Shown here piece after piece: positions 1-12,370 of a stretch of 64,000 nucleotides of DNA. The stretch is from assembly GCF_958295425.1 (NCBI RefSeq), contig NC_081136.1, forward strand, positions 20,776,890 through 20,840,889. Direction: 5' to 3'. The position numbers were made by a program, and so were the translations under genes. The DNA is from Solea solea. Taxonomy: Eukaryota; Chordata; Actinopteri; Pleuronectiformes; Soleidae. The notes below the pieces were generated by a model. The model saw only the letters and a program-made list of their open reading frames with translations, did not search any database and was not told where the DNA came from. The number at the start of each line of letters is the position of its first letter. The stretch's first letter is position 1.

Positions 1-1254
1 TAACCATTCACCACGAAACAGGAAGTGCCCCGTAACGTCACTATACATTGTCCGATTGGTTCTAAACTATATAACAGGAGGAAATCAGTCCTCCAAAACG
101 GTAGGTGCACTGTAATTTTGCTGAGCACCACCTGCTGGGAGGTGCACAATGCTTCTTGCAGCTTTAATTTTAATTAATGTTGCCCCAATCTCCATGAACA
201 TCACTGTTTCCTACTTTTTAATGCATTTTCTCTTCTTGGTAATTAGACAATAAGCATTCTTAAAATAAAGTTTTTTGGTGACATTATTAGTCAGTGCTGC
301 TGCTGCTGATGATGTAAGGACTGACTGCTGGGCATGTTGTTCTCCTTCTGCCTTCATATTCCCTGCAGCAGCACATCACACAATCATTTTCAAACCTGTT
401 TAATTCTCTGCATGCCACATTTCTCACTGTTAGTCTGTTCCTTTGTGTTTTCATTTTTGCCCTCAGCATCCTGTGTTCATGTTTTCCAAAGCACTTCACC
501 TCAAGCTGCTTTTTCATTGGTTATGAATTGATATTCAAACAAGAATCAGGTTTAATGAATGAACGCCTGAATTAGTGCGGATTTTAAGACTGATCCCTGA
601 GGGGATTCCACATGCTACCATGGTGAAAAGTGAAATGAAAGAAACTTCATCCTCCTCTCCTACAGTTCTGGAAGAATGGACCAGATGGAGTTTCTAATGC
701 TGTTGGTCAACGGTCTGGATGTTTGTGTCCCTGCTGTAAAAATGGGTTGAGATCATGTTAGTGTGTGACCACAAGAGGGGGACAAAGCTCTACTGTCGTC
801 AGTGTGCGTTTCTGTTGAGGACTTGTGTTTTTCAGTCACATCAGAGTGAATTACTGTAACACAACAAGGGCTGCTGCACACTGGCACTCATAGGACCTGT
901 GGTCTAATTAATGCAAAACTTGGCCCTCAAAAATGCAATGTCATTCCTTTTTGTACATTTCTCAAATTAGAATTAAGATTTTGAAGATGACTCGTTAGAC
1001 TTCTGTCTACAGTTTTTTTTGTGTGTGTGATGGGTAGGTGAGTGATATCACTCAAATAGCAGTATGAAACTACTCATTATACGTCACCAAAAATGATCAA
1101 AATTTAAAAAGAAAATCACATCTATAATTTAAATGAAAATGGGTATGTGTATGCAGAATAACGCTCTCTACCCTCAAGCATCAGTAGTATCACCTTGATC
1201 TGATCCAGATTATGGATTTGGTGGCAATTTTAATTTAACATGGTTCAGTCCAAT
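1..1254. other. Non-coding, nothing recognised
   Basis: AT-rich sequence with only short chance frames. I see no exon, RNA gene or clear mobile element here. Confidence 0.4.
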
Positions 1255-1256
1255 TT

Positions 1257-1500
1257 AGGACTGCAACGATTATTCCATTAATCGATTCTTAATCAATTAC
1301 TAATTGAATCATCAACCATTTTCAATAACCAATAATAATTTGAGCCTTTTTTTTTTTTAATAATTCAAATAATAATTCAAAGTTTTCAGGTTTTTTCCAA
1401 CTTCTTAAATGTGAATATTTTCTGGTTTCTTTGATCTATATAACAAACAAATCATTACAACTGAATCTGAAACTGTAGAGAAAAACACATATTCTGGAAC
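1257..1500 (-). repeat. Dispersed teleost repeat, CTGCAACGATTA family
   Basis: It begins with ACTGCAACGATTATTCC and ATTAATCGATT and ends in TTTCTGGTTTCTTTGATCT. The same family occurs at 26920-27200 and 30770-30985 (both inner blocks in the opposite orientation), each with ATGTCAGAA/AATGTTGAA-like and CAGTTTTAATGATTTCTTTG blocks. This looks like an old non-autonomous DNA element. Confidence 0.55.
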
Positions 1501-2930
1501 ATCATCATTTCTCAACTATTCAACTAATAGGGCTCTGTCAAATCTAAGAAAATAAACCTGTCGAACTTAGTGGTACACCTGTTCCCAAACTGTATGAGCT
1601 AATGCTATATGAGTATTATCACCCAATCTAGTCCAACTTTATCTTTATTAAACAAACACAGTGGAACAAAGTGCTATACAGTACAGTATATGTTTAGGAA
1701 AGCTGCGTATACCTGCTGATTTTGGTATAAGAGAGGTTTAAGTAGATTTCCCTTCGCCTTTGTAAAACAAAATAATTCTAGTTTTATTGATATACAGCTG
1801 ACCCCATTAGAGCCCAGATCACATTTCCTTTTAGTGGGTGAACTATCCCATGCTTTGTCCTCTAAACACAATGTTGGTGGTTTGATATCTGGTTCCGTTT
1901 GCTTGATTTTAAAAAAAGTGCAGCCTATGACTGTATGTGAATGATCAAACTGTAGTGTCAACAGTATGTAGTGGTCATCAAGACTAGAGTAGACATGTTA
2001 AAAAATAACTGAATTCATTTTATTACAGTACAGTAACATCATGGTTAATAGTGTTGTATGGAGGTAGTTTCATTGTAATACCTTCTTATTTGTAAGCTAA
2101 TAACATTGTAATAAGGAAATAGCTTGGTAATGAGAATTACTGAAGGCTGCCATGAGTGTAAAACATATTTGAAGAGATGGAGAATGTGTGTGCCTTCTAA
2201 TACAACAGTTATAATACTGAGATGCTATTTCAAAATTATGACTTTGTACCTCATAATTATGAGATCGTAAGTCACAATTATGAGATATACAGTATAGCAA
2301 ATCATGCCCAGCCATGGAAAAATCAGCAGCAAGTCTCCCGAGAAGCATTTTGAGTTATTTACAGATTCTGAAAGTATGATTTCTACACTTTCCAACAATG
2401 TCTATCACATCAAATCTCATTTCTCATCACATCCTCCAGGTCTAGTCAGTTACTAACTGTCCGTCTGGAACTTGTTCTCCGTCGACATCCGACAAAATAA
2501 TTGTAAATATCTAACATTAATAATAGCGTAGATTAAAAACGTTAATGAAAACTCACCCCATAAGAAGATAAGAGGTTCTGGGTGCTTTCTTGTCACTGCA
2601 TAATGCATAATGATGACTTAGCATCTCATAGTTATGACTGTGGGTTTTTTTTTTTAAATACAGATAACAAATATTATTTCTTAAAAGATAAATAAATGCT
2701 ATTGTTCAGTGTTCCATTTTAAAAACGACTGCTCACAAATTCAAAATCTGCTATGCAACTCCTGCCTCGTCACAAGGTAAGACATTCACTTTGACTCTAT
2801 CTGTGACTGGTTGTCATGTGTTTTTGGCACAGCTACTGCTTTTTAGATTTAGATCCAGCTTTTTATTCACACTCGTGTATGAGAATGCCTCATTGTGAGC
2901 TGTTCCTAGCAGTTCATTTACACTCTCACA
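1501..2930. other. Non-coding, nothing recognised
   Basis: Only short frames with no recognisable protein. The segment 2228-2290 repeats short ATAATTATGAGAT-like words, giving a locally repetitive antisense frame. Confidence 0.4.
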
Positions 2931-2934
2931 CACA

Positions 2935-3115
2935 AACTTGTTTTTATATCTTAGTGAGGACACATCATAGACGTAATGCCTAAACCCAATTCTAACCCTA
3001 ATCCTAAAACCAGGTCTTAACCCTGAGGACTTGTGGGGCCCATTCAAAACGTCCCCACAGGGTCAAAATATCCCCACAAATATATAAATACAGGTACACA
3101 CACACACACCACCAC
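2935..3115. repeat. Teleost minisatellite-like repeat with CCCTAA words and CA tail
   Basis: It contains TCTAACCCTAATCCTAAAAC, then GTCCCCACAGGGTCAAAATA and a CACACA run. This is a widespread fish repeat usually next to CA microsatellites; 11936-12070 looks related. It is not telomeric DNA. Confidence 0.55.
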
Positions 3116-3246
3116 CACCACTTCACCCCTTACTATGTGACATAATCCATTTCTGTGCATCAGTGTCTCTCCTGAATGTCAGGCTGCATCTCTGCTGTCA
3201 GCCATGTTCACCATCATTTATGTAAATACACAGGAACTGTGGAGAT

Positions 3247-3247
3247 T

Positions 3248-3289
<42 letters not shown>

Positions 3290-3290
3290 A
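3247..3290. repeat. TG/GA microsatellite
   Basis: (TG)10 passes directly into (AG)11. Confidence 0.95.
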
Positions 3291-3556
3291 TTCTCGTGTA
3301 TGCCCTTGTTAGATGTGATTGGGTTGTATCTGATTTGATGGAGTCCACAACAGATGAGAGGGCGACTTGATGGACGAATGAGGAGATGGATGAGCAGACA
3401 GATCCACCCTGGCAGGTTATCAGCTTTTACTTCCTGCTCTCTCCATCAACAGAGCATACACCATTTTCTTTTTTCATGATTTATGCCTCCATATGGGTTT
3501 TCACTTAGATGCTTCTTTTCACTGTTTGATAGGAAAACATTGCATGTGAATGTGTT

Positions 3557-3559
<3 letters not shown>

Positions 3560-3595
<36 letters not shown>
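3560..3595. repeat. GA microsatellite
   Basis: About 18 uninterrupted AG units. Arg/Glu and Leu/Ser frames over it are artefacts. Confidence 0.95.
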
Positions 3596-3599
<4 letters not shown>

Positions 3600-4887
3600 T
3601 CTGCCCATGTAGTATGTGTGGAGATGGTAACCATGACAACAGCATGTTGGAAAAGGAGCTCTTGTGGCAGGCATTGCACAGTACCCTTGCTCTCTTTCTG
3701 TTTCTGTGTGTGTGGATAGAGATGCACAGATTAGTCATGTCTTCTTCTTTCTTTCTATTCAAATACTATCAACACCATCTCCATGTTTCTACAGAGAAGT
3801 ATGTGCGGTTAAGAATGGGACTATTGTCACATTGTTACTACAATTTAGTCATGATACTTCAGATTGCTGATTCATGATGGGCTTTTGCATACTATTGAAC
3901 TAGCCTGCTGACCTGGTTAATAATTTGAATAAGGTCGAAAACAGTCTTCCTACCTTTGTTGAAATTAACTGATAATTCAGGTTTTTGAAGTATGATTGTA
4001 TGAGGTACTGTGTGCCCCATGTTGCATACCCACCCTCAGTGAAAAACATCGCTGCCAGCAGAAACACAAGGGAGAAAAAAGATATTAACCAAAGGTTCAC
4101 CTATTAAAATCTACACCTGCTGAAAAATAGCACTTTCTCGTGGCCAAAGGAATGTTTAGTTTGCAGCACACAACAGGAGTTCACTAGATGTGTGAAACTT
4201 GGTAGGAAGGTGGGCCATGCCCAACAGGAAGTCTGCCATTTTGAATTGTGTCAGTTTAAACTAAAATTGAAACTCAACTTAAAACCTACAGAGAATTTTC
4301 CCATAAGCATTATATACAATTTTGCAGTTTGACTGGGAGTGTTGGTGACACAAAATGACGCACATTTCATGTTCAATCCTGCGACATTCATTTGTTCACC
4401 TTCAAACTCACTCTGGCAAGTTTAAATCTATCCAGGATGACAACATGCAAAGCCACTCACTGCGCCACCTGCGGGTGACCAGAAGTACGCCTCCAGTGAC
4501 CAACACTGTTTCATTATTACATAACAAATTATAGGTGGCCTCCATCTGTCCACTGCGGTTGCTCCATCCCTGATGTGTGGGAGTCGTGAGGGCCTGTCCA
4601 GTGCTCCTTGCAGCTCTACTTTAACTTTGCAATTTCAATTCCTTATTCGTATCACAAGAATTGCGTGAAAACCTGGTGGAACTGATGTGAAATCTTTGCC
4701 TTTGCATTGACTTTGTATGTAATCTAATTGTGTCATGTTCGATGTGAACACACCATAGCATTGCCAAGGCAGAAGCCTCTGTGATTCCTCCTTCAGCAGT
4801 CGCTGCATGTCCATTTAATTACCATCAGTTGATGAGTTTACGCATCATCTCAGCCTCTTCCTGAAACTGGCTACAAACTGACCCAGT
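3596..4887. other. Non-coding with a faint dispersed repeat
   Basis: Around 3960-4120 the phrase GATTGTATGAGGTACTGTGTG recalls GTTGTATGAGGCACTGACAC (7030) and GTTGTATGAGGTGCTGACAC (8845), a common fish MITE-like sequence. Nothing else was recognised. Confidence 0.4.
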
Positions 4888-4950
4888 TTGGAAATGCACC
4901 GCAGCTGCCTTCACTGTCAAGTGTGTGAAAGCAAGAGAGAGAGAGAGGGG

Positions 4951-4987
<37 letters not shown>

Positions 4988-5112
4988 CGCAAGCTTGTGA
5001 GAGAACTTACTTCTCAACACAACCAGAGGACAGCAGAGAGAAATCAGCAGCAGGTGTCAGTATCACAGAATCTCCTCTGTGCCTGATGTTTGCAGCTCGC
5101 TCTGCGGTCACG
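4888..5112 (+). other. Possible 5' (untranslated) exon, donor at 5113
   Basis: The segment is richer in G and C than its surroundings, carries the GA run, and ends at CACG|GTAAGC, a good splice donor. No upstream acceptor is obvious, so it would be a first exon. Whether it belongs to PLEKHA5 cannot be told from sequence. Chance is quite possible. Confidence 0.2.
4934..4984. repeat. GA microsatellite with a G-rich interruption
   Basis: A (GA)n run has a GGGGGGG interruption near 4947-4953. It lies within a candidate 5' exon. Confidence 0.95.
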
Positions 5113-7108
5113 GTAAGCTCCGGACACATCCTGATTTAATGTCTGTTTTATATTCATCCTCGGTACAGCCGCTGTGTTTTTATCTGCAGCTCATCCGAAG
5201 CTGCTGTGGACCACATGCTGATACTGGACATAAATGATGCTCTTCTCTATGTATCTGCTGTCTCTCACATACTGTATGTTCTCATATGGAATATGGATGT
5301 GGATGAATCCACATACAGTCTGTTCATGTTAGGTGACTTTTCAGCTATGTAAAAACCAGTTTCGGGTCACTTGGATTTAAGGATGACCTGAGATAAGATA
5401 TTCAAAACATCAGAGTTTAATGTCACTGTGACCTCACAAAGCACAGGTTTTACCTTTTGAGGGACACCTCAGGAACACCTGCTGGGGACCCTCTTGTATT
5501 TGGAACAAATGATTACCTGGTTACCTAATTATTATTATTATTATTGTTGTTATTATCAGGGCCTGAGCCACGAATGGCAGGGGCCGGCATGGCTCCTAGC
5601 ACGAGTGCGAGGAACCTATTGAAATCCTTCAGATTATTATTATTATTATTATTATAGCACCTTTTGAAAGCAAAGTTTACAAAGTCACAGACCAGATTAT
5701 AAATCAAACAAGATGATAGACAATAAACAAACAAAATAACAACAACAAAGTACAATGTTAAAACTGGACTGGACAACTTTCTTTATGTTTAGGTGGAAGA
5801 TGTAATCTGAATCAAATGGTACACCAAGGATTCAGAGACAGCAGCTAGGCATCTTGGGTCTTGGTGGCAGGTATCCATGTGTCATAATGACTTGGCTGAA
5901 AGGAAGCAGAAATAGTAACCTGCCTTCAGAAAGGTAATTTAAAAATGATTCTTCTGTCTTTTCCAAATTTGCAATGGTACAGCATTATAGTAATGAATAT
6001 CTCTAGTCTGATACAATCTTATTTTCACCCATTTTAAACAGTTTAATTATATCGATAATTGCAATCTTCTTTCTTTTTCAACCAAATTTGAACAATTGAA
6101 TTTGAGAGCAGCCCCCACTCTTGCTCCAGTCACATGATGGTAGTGGTGCACAGCTTTACAGCCTGCACTTAGTGAAGCATCGGGGGTGATGGTAGCTCCG
6201 TGGTAGACCGTGTTGTCTTTCAACATGAAGGTATGCCATGTATGAAACTTGTGTCTGCCTGTGCTCATCAGATGAGAGGAGCTCAAGACAGAAACTCAGG
6301 GTCAGATAGAAACACATCACTTTACTACACTATCAGCTGAATATTTAAAATGGTATGAACGCTAGAGAATGTGCATTAGTTCAGAGGCTTTGTGGTTGTA
6401 GTAGGAAGGTTAGTGGTGTGATAGTGGCAAGCCAAACATCTCATATAGAAAAATTCTACTTCATAGCTACTGTATAGCAGGGTACAGTGTGAAACAATAA
6501 AGCCTTGGGTCAGGCTTGTGTTTCAACTGAGTACCTTTACTTGGTAGGCGGGGTGTGGGCTGTGCTGATGGCTGTGTCAGTGAGATACATAGCAAGATTA
6601 CTTTGACGATACATCAACTTACAAGGTAACAGGGGGAATGTCCCCTCTGTCAAAGCCTGAGCAGGTCTGTATTACCTACGGAACTACGGAACTTCTGGTT
6701 TCAGGTCTGTGCCAAAAAAATAACGACAACATTCTACTTTATGGCATACATCACAGCGGAGAACATTGGCCCAGCTTTCACTCACTGGCATTCACTGGCA
6801 CTCCTGTTCTCCTGTACTGTACTGTTGGTTGAGAAAGTGTAAATAGTTTGCTTGTTACCTGGTCTGAAGACATGGTTGATTGTACAGTCCTGCTTTAGAG
6901 TTCACCGGTATTGTTGGCGACCCCTGCCCACGTTGGAAAGGCACAATAAAGTAATGGAAAAAACAACATGTCTGAATAGAGTAGAGCCAAGTAGTGCTAG
7001 AACTGTATAATCGAAAAGTGCCACACATGTGGTTGTATGAGGCACTGACACATAGTCAGCTGTGAGTGTCCCCTGCCCATGAATACATTTATTGGGGAAA
7101 AAAGGTTG
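5113..7108. other. Non-coding with ATT runs and a dispersed repeat scrap
   Basis: ATT runs lie at 5525-5545 and 5634-5655. Between them, GGGCCTGAGCCACGAATGGC and GAACCTATTGAAATCCTT resemble a widespread fish repeat that ends in ATT runs. Nothing else was recognised. Confidence 0.4.
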
Positions 7109-7116
7109 TTGTACAC

Positions 7117-7491
7117 CAGGGGTGTCAAACATATGGCCCGCGGGCCAAAACCGGCCCACAAGAGGGTCCAATCCAGCCCGCAGGATGAATTTGTGAAAGT
7201 TTCATACTATACACAATACTTCATTTTTTAGTTCCAGATACATGTGACTAAATGTTGTGTGCCTTTATAAATCCACTGTGATCTGTGAGTTGTAATAAAC
7301 ATGCGTAAATGGCATAATATTGCTGAAATTGCAATTATTTATCTCAAGAAATGTCAGGTTTTTCATAATGTGTTTTGTAAAACAGAGGGAAAAATTAGGG
7401 GTTATTATGCTATTATTTTACTGCTCCGGCCCACTTGAGATCAAATTGTGCTGTATGTGGCCCCTGAACTAAAATAACTTTGACACCCCTG
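7117..7491. mobile_element. hAT-type MITE with perfect 8-bp target duplication
   Basis: The 375-bp element starts CAGGGGTGTCAAA and ends TTTGACACCCCTG, a perfect 13-bp inverted terminus. TTGTACAC occurs immediately on both sides (7109-7116 and 7492-7499), the 8-bp duplication typical of hAT transposition. The subterminal GGCCCGCGGGCC palindrome is also typical of this fish and reptile family. There is no transposase frame. Confidence 0.95.
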
Positions 7492-7499
7492 TTGTACAC

Positions 7500-9430
7500 C
7501 TTACAATGATGCAATACAGACAACCAATCATTTTATTCGCAGACGCAAATTTGATCGTTTGCATTGTCTCAGATCAGTATGGATTGGAATGTGTACCTTC
7601 TTAACCAATCTTAACCAAGCAAACATGCCTGTAGGTGAATGGTGCAGATATTGCCTGCCTTGGGATAGAGAACTCAATTCTACACCCGACATCTATGAAG
7701 AGATGGACATGGGTGTGTGTGATTCTTTATAATTTAGTAATAAAGTAGTAAGTTACATAGTTAAGTTAAGTAGCAGGAGTCTTGTTATCTTCCCTTTCAC
7801 CTCCCTCTGTTGCTGTAATGGATAAATATATTGTTTCTCTTTATTTCAATGACGGGGGCACTCACAGGAGACACAGAAGAGTCTAAAGCAAAGCCTTTGT
7901 GTCATTTGATACTTTCCAATGTTATCTGAGTGACCCGAGATGTTCGGATTGTAATGGATCTGTAAATCTGAAACCACCGCCGCATGTGGTCTGAATCAGC
8001 TTTTTTAGCTGTCCAGCAAGATAGATACAATCTGGATTTGTTTAAAAATGTGATTTGAGGCTGCAGCTCAAATCGGATTCAAGGCTTTATTTCCTCTATT
8101 GATTGTCATGAATGGACACTTCCTGATATGCAGAGCAGGAATTGTAGCCTCTGATTGTGATGAGTCATCTTTATATGCAAATAGTCTGTCAGATCATCTG
8201 GTTCATCAAAGTCCTGGTAATAGCCGTTTTCAGATTCAGGTTTGTTTGTGGCTTATGTCTGTGGAAGCCACCATTTTGAAGCCCCTCCCCACATTAATTA
8301 CCTCATCCCTTTCTCCTCTCCTTTCTTTCTTCTGTTTTGTCTGTGCTCCCCAGTCCTAATACTAATTCAGTGCAACAATGATTGACAGAGGATAAATAAA
8401 GATGCCTCACCAATATTATTTCATAATGATCTCAGACATACACAAGAAAGGAAAAGAAAACATTTCACTTGCACTGCTGAATCGATGGTTTGAGATTCAG
8501 GCTGTTATTGTAATCCACTAAAATACACACAATATGCATATACAGTGCATCCATTTTACATTGCTGCAACTCATTTATTCTGTTTCCAGGCAGAATTCTA
8601 TGTAGACAGATAATCACTCTGAGCCTGTGCTGCCACAGGAAGATGATGATGATGATGTCAGCAGTCTGTGATGCAGCTGAAGCAAACACTAGTTTGAAAA
8701 TATACCACGTTATGTGTACAGGGACACACAAAGATGTAGAGCAGTAGCAATTTCAAAACATAACAACAGTTACATGCTGACCTTATCAATCACTTTTACA
8801 CTTATTAAAGGGACAGTTAAGGTTTTATTTTTGGAGCGTAGTTGTATGAGGTGCTGACACAGAGTCAGGCAGTACTGTGCAGAAAATGGACACATGGATA
8901 AGACTTACCCGATAAAAACCTCTATTGTCTATAGGACAGGGTTCTCAATCTCAAAAAAGTCTGGAACTGTTCAGTATAGACGTGGGTAATATGGGCTTAA
9001 AATAATATCACAGTATTCTATAATGCTATTGCATGAACAACATTTGTGATGATAATTCACAGAATTTCAAAATGAAGGGGATTATTTTGAAATGGAACAC
9101 CAATATACCGTTAAAAGTTCACAATAAAAACATATTTATTATGAAAAGTACATCTGTAAACAAAAACAACAGACACGATGCAGCAGTAGACCAGCAGCTC
9201 CTGTGTCCCAGCAGCTAACATCCCTGATTTCCTCTATGAACACAACGTGTATTTATCAAATAATAGTTGCTACAATAGAATGAAGTGAAACAGAATAGTC
9301 AATGTGTATGAAGGTAAAGTTTAGTTTCCCTTTTCCAACAAGCTGCTTTCAACCTTCATTATATCGCCAGATAATGTGAGAGAGCAGCTGGAAAAGGCCG
9401 TATTATAGACAGGGTTTGTCATTTAAACTG
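7500..9430. other. Non-coding, nothing recognised
   Basis: Short chance frames only. The scrap at 8805-8880 belongs to the GTTGTATGAGG repeat noted near 4 kb. Confidence 0.4.
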
Positions 9431-9437
9431 AAAGTTT

Positions 9438-9442
9438 TGTGT

Positions 9443-9473
<31 letters not shown>

Positions 9474-9476
9474 GGG
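9438..9476 (+). repeat. TG microsatellite followed by a run of 20 G
   Basis: About nine GT units (9439-9456) lead into 20 consecutive G (9457-9476). Such a run can form a G-quadruplex and is error-prone in sequencing. Confidence 0.95.
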
Positions 9477-11930
9477 TTCTTTGAGATTGTGGTGATGACT
9501 CAGAGGTAAGTGAAGCACTGAGGTGGTATGTCAGGCAGAAAAGGGACAGACACATCTAACCATGTGTCATTTTACATCATAGCACCAGAGGAAGGCAGAC
9601 CTCGTCTGTCGCTGTGTGTGTGTCCGCATTATGTATCATGTGTTATGTCATGGTGGAAAACAGCGCATCGACACTCAGCTATTCACACATGTTGGAATAA
9701 TTTCTCAGTTTTTCCCCCGGGAGGAACCAGAGAAGTCTTAACAGATAGCAGTCAGAGTGGTCCACTTATTATTCAAGCAACACACAAGCACAGACCTCGC
9801 ATTTTGTTCTTTTTGCCTCTCTATCACAACACAAAGATGAACTGTGGGATTTGTGTACAGCTGTGTGCAGTTTGTGCGTGTGAATAATATGTATTGTAAC
9901 CAAATTAATGTCTTTTTTACACCAATAAATATGTACAATTTGTACATGAACCTGCATCAAAGATGGTTTAAGATAAAATATCACTCCACCGGGTGTTGCT
10001 GAAGCTCCAACAATCCGACAGAGTGAGACATCTGTCAAGGTGTCATTCTTTAACAGCACATTTATAGTACAGATGAATTGTTTTAACTGATTAATTGGCT
10101 CTGATAGTGGCCTGATGGCTGCGCTGCAACAAGCTAACTTTACTGCAGCTATTTTAAGGAAGGAAAAAAAGCATCAGTGATCCAGCTAAACCAACAGACT
10201 TTAAATTATATTTCTACAGCATTGTCAAATTAATAATTCTCCACTACAAGAAAAAATACATAAAAATCCAATGCACAGGCTCCACAGTGTGTTGAGCTTA
10301 GTGGAGCAGCTACACGATGCATTCATTGTCCCTTTAGAATTGTCCTTAAATCTGCTTATACACATGAAGTCGACAAACTGAATGATTGCTACTGCTGCCA
10401 CTGATGTGCCAACTTTTCATGAGAGGTGGGCGAATATTCCATCATATCATAATAATGACATTAGTGACAATATTTCACAGAAATTATAAAGAGAAGTGTT
10501 TAATTTGACATGGAACAACATGTACAGTAGTTCACAATAATATATATATTTTTTATTTATGCTGTAAAATGACTGTTAATAAGAGGAATGCAGAAAGACC
10601 TTATTATAACTTGATGTTTGGGGCTATGTGAGACTTCTGAATAAGGTCAAAATAGAAATATGCTTAATAGCAGCCTTTGATTATTTCTGGGAATAGGTGG
10701 TAGTGGGCTATTGGCCAATTATTATTCAGTCTATTATTATTCTACAGGCCTTTAACAATCCACTATCAGTCATCCTCTAATTCATATCATATGTCATTTG
10801 TCTTTATCTCATTTGTCGTCAATACAATCTGTTTTCTTAGAAAGTAGCCATGTAACAAAGGTGCGTAATGTGCATTGAGCCACAGATTATTGTGAAAAAA
10901 GAACCTGATGCAGGAAGTAAAAGGGTCTTGAATTATCCCGAAGGTGTCATTTTTATTTACATGCCAGGTCATGTGTAGGAAATGGCTCATGCACCTTCTG
11001 GGCACATGTATCATTTGCTATGAAGTGCACATGGACTCTTAAAGGAGATTGCTGCTTTAAGTGCTATATTGAGCAAACTGTCAAATGTCAAGTTTATGCA
11101 TGGATACAAAACACGCTCATGGGGAAGCCTTCAAAGCAACGTTTTCACAAAATATAGTCATCTGTGCTGGTAAATAATAAGTAAAGCAGCAAAGTGGCCT
11201 GTGATGAAAAGCCCAAAGGCATTCGCACAGTTTATTTGTCTCTTCCAGGAGTATTTGAGCAGCAAAAAATAGCGGTTTATGTCGTGTTTAATGAAATAAA
11301 ATGCTCTAAATTGCAGAGACTTGTCATCACCGCTTTGCTTCATACAGTTTCTTTGAGACTAATGACCCTACTTGGTAGTGATGTCAGATGTTTAAAACAT
11401 CTTTTAAGACTGCACTCCAGCAAAGTCTTGATTTACAACTTGTTGAGGTGGGAGGTGTTCGGATAACTCTCGATGGACTAAAATGAGTCATGTGCAGATC
11501 AATCTGTGGCTCTGATTTTCCCTCTTGGAGTTTAGAGGGTAGGTTTAAAAATACTGCCGCTTCGGATTCTGGGATGCTACTAGAGCACAGAGGATGAAAG
11601 CATCGGGCCTGATGGAAGACACTCACACATACAGAGGCGGCATGTGAAGAGGAAAGATGGAGAGGAAATGAGAAATGTGTTTTCTTAGAGATGCAGTTTG
11701 ATGTGAAAATGAACGTAGGTCTCAGTGTTTTGCAAAGACGGGAAATAAGAGGAAGAGGCAAACAGCAGAGAAAGAGAGGGAGGAACAGACAAACAGATGA
11801 CTGTGGAACAAATAAAACTGATCAGAATATCAGATTCCAAGAGTCTCTGAACACTCCTGCGGTTGATGAACGGAGCTTCTGGAATGAGTGACAGAGATGC
11901 TATGGGGCAAAAGTTTCAATGACTTCAGGC
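9477..11930. other. Non-coding, nothing recognised
   Basis: Frames up to about 125 codons (e.g. 9528-9887 +, 11384-11761 -) lack recognisable protein character and overlap frames on the other strand. Confidence 0.4.
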
Positions 11931-11935
11931 AACAT

Positions 11936-12215
11936 TGCATTGATGTACATTAATTTACTGGAGACTTACTCTAACCTTAACCATACTGGCCTAAAATTAG
12001 CCTCATCTCACCATACAACATATTGTCACCTTAAAATGTAACATTTTACATTATGGGGACTGGATTTTTAGGACTGATGAAAGATCCATCTTCTACTGCT
12101 TTACCCTCCACACAAGGGTTGCCAATCTCAGGCAACATAGCGTTCACCCTGGACAGATCTCCAGTCCATCACAGGGCCACATAGAGATGAACAGCCATCT
12201 CACACTGATGAAAGA
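11936..12215. repeat. Two dispersed repeat fragments
   Basis: About 11960-12065 contains TCACCTTAAAATGTAACATT and TTATGGGGACTGGA, related to the fish repeat at 2935. About 12100-12215 contains CACCCTGGACAGATCTCCAG and TCCATCACAGGGCCACATA, which is RTE/Expander-like. Confidence 0.55.
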
Positions 12216-12244
12216 TGATAGAGTTTTCAGCCATATCTGTAATT

Positions 12245-12370
12245 CTTAATATTACATTACATTACATGTCATTTAGCAGACGCTTTTATCCAAAGCGACT
12301 AACAAGGGAATTGAGCACAACCTGCCAGGGGCGGAGTTGAACTTGCGACCATGAAGTCTTTGCACACAGT
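12245..12370 (-). repeat. tRNA-derived SINE (minus strand)
   Basis: The tail GTCATTTAGCAGACGCTTTT, then ATCCAAAGCGACT is followed by a reversed B-box (GGAGTTGAACTTGCGACC). It is the same family as 53461-53601. Confidence 0.7.

Noticed and set aside
2985..3020. CCCTAA-type words suggesting telomeric sequence
   Set aside because: Irregular and embedded in a dispersed fish repeat; a similar short piece at 41190 is also too short.
3560..3595. Arg/Glu-rich and Leu/Ser-rich proteins
   Set aside because: Translations of a GA/CT microsatellite.
11384..11761. 125-codon - frame
   Set aside because: Ser/Pro-rich chance frame with an open frame opposite; no domain.
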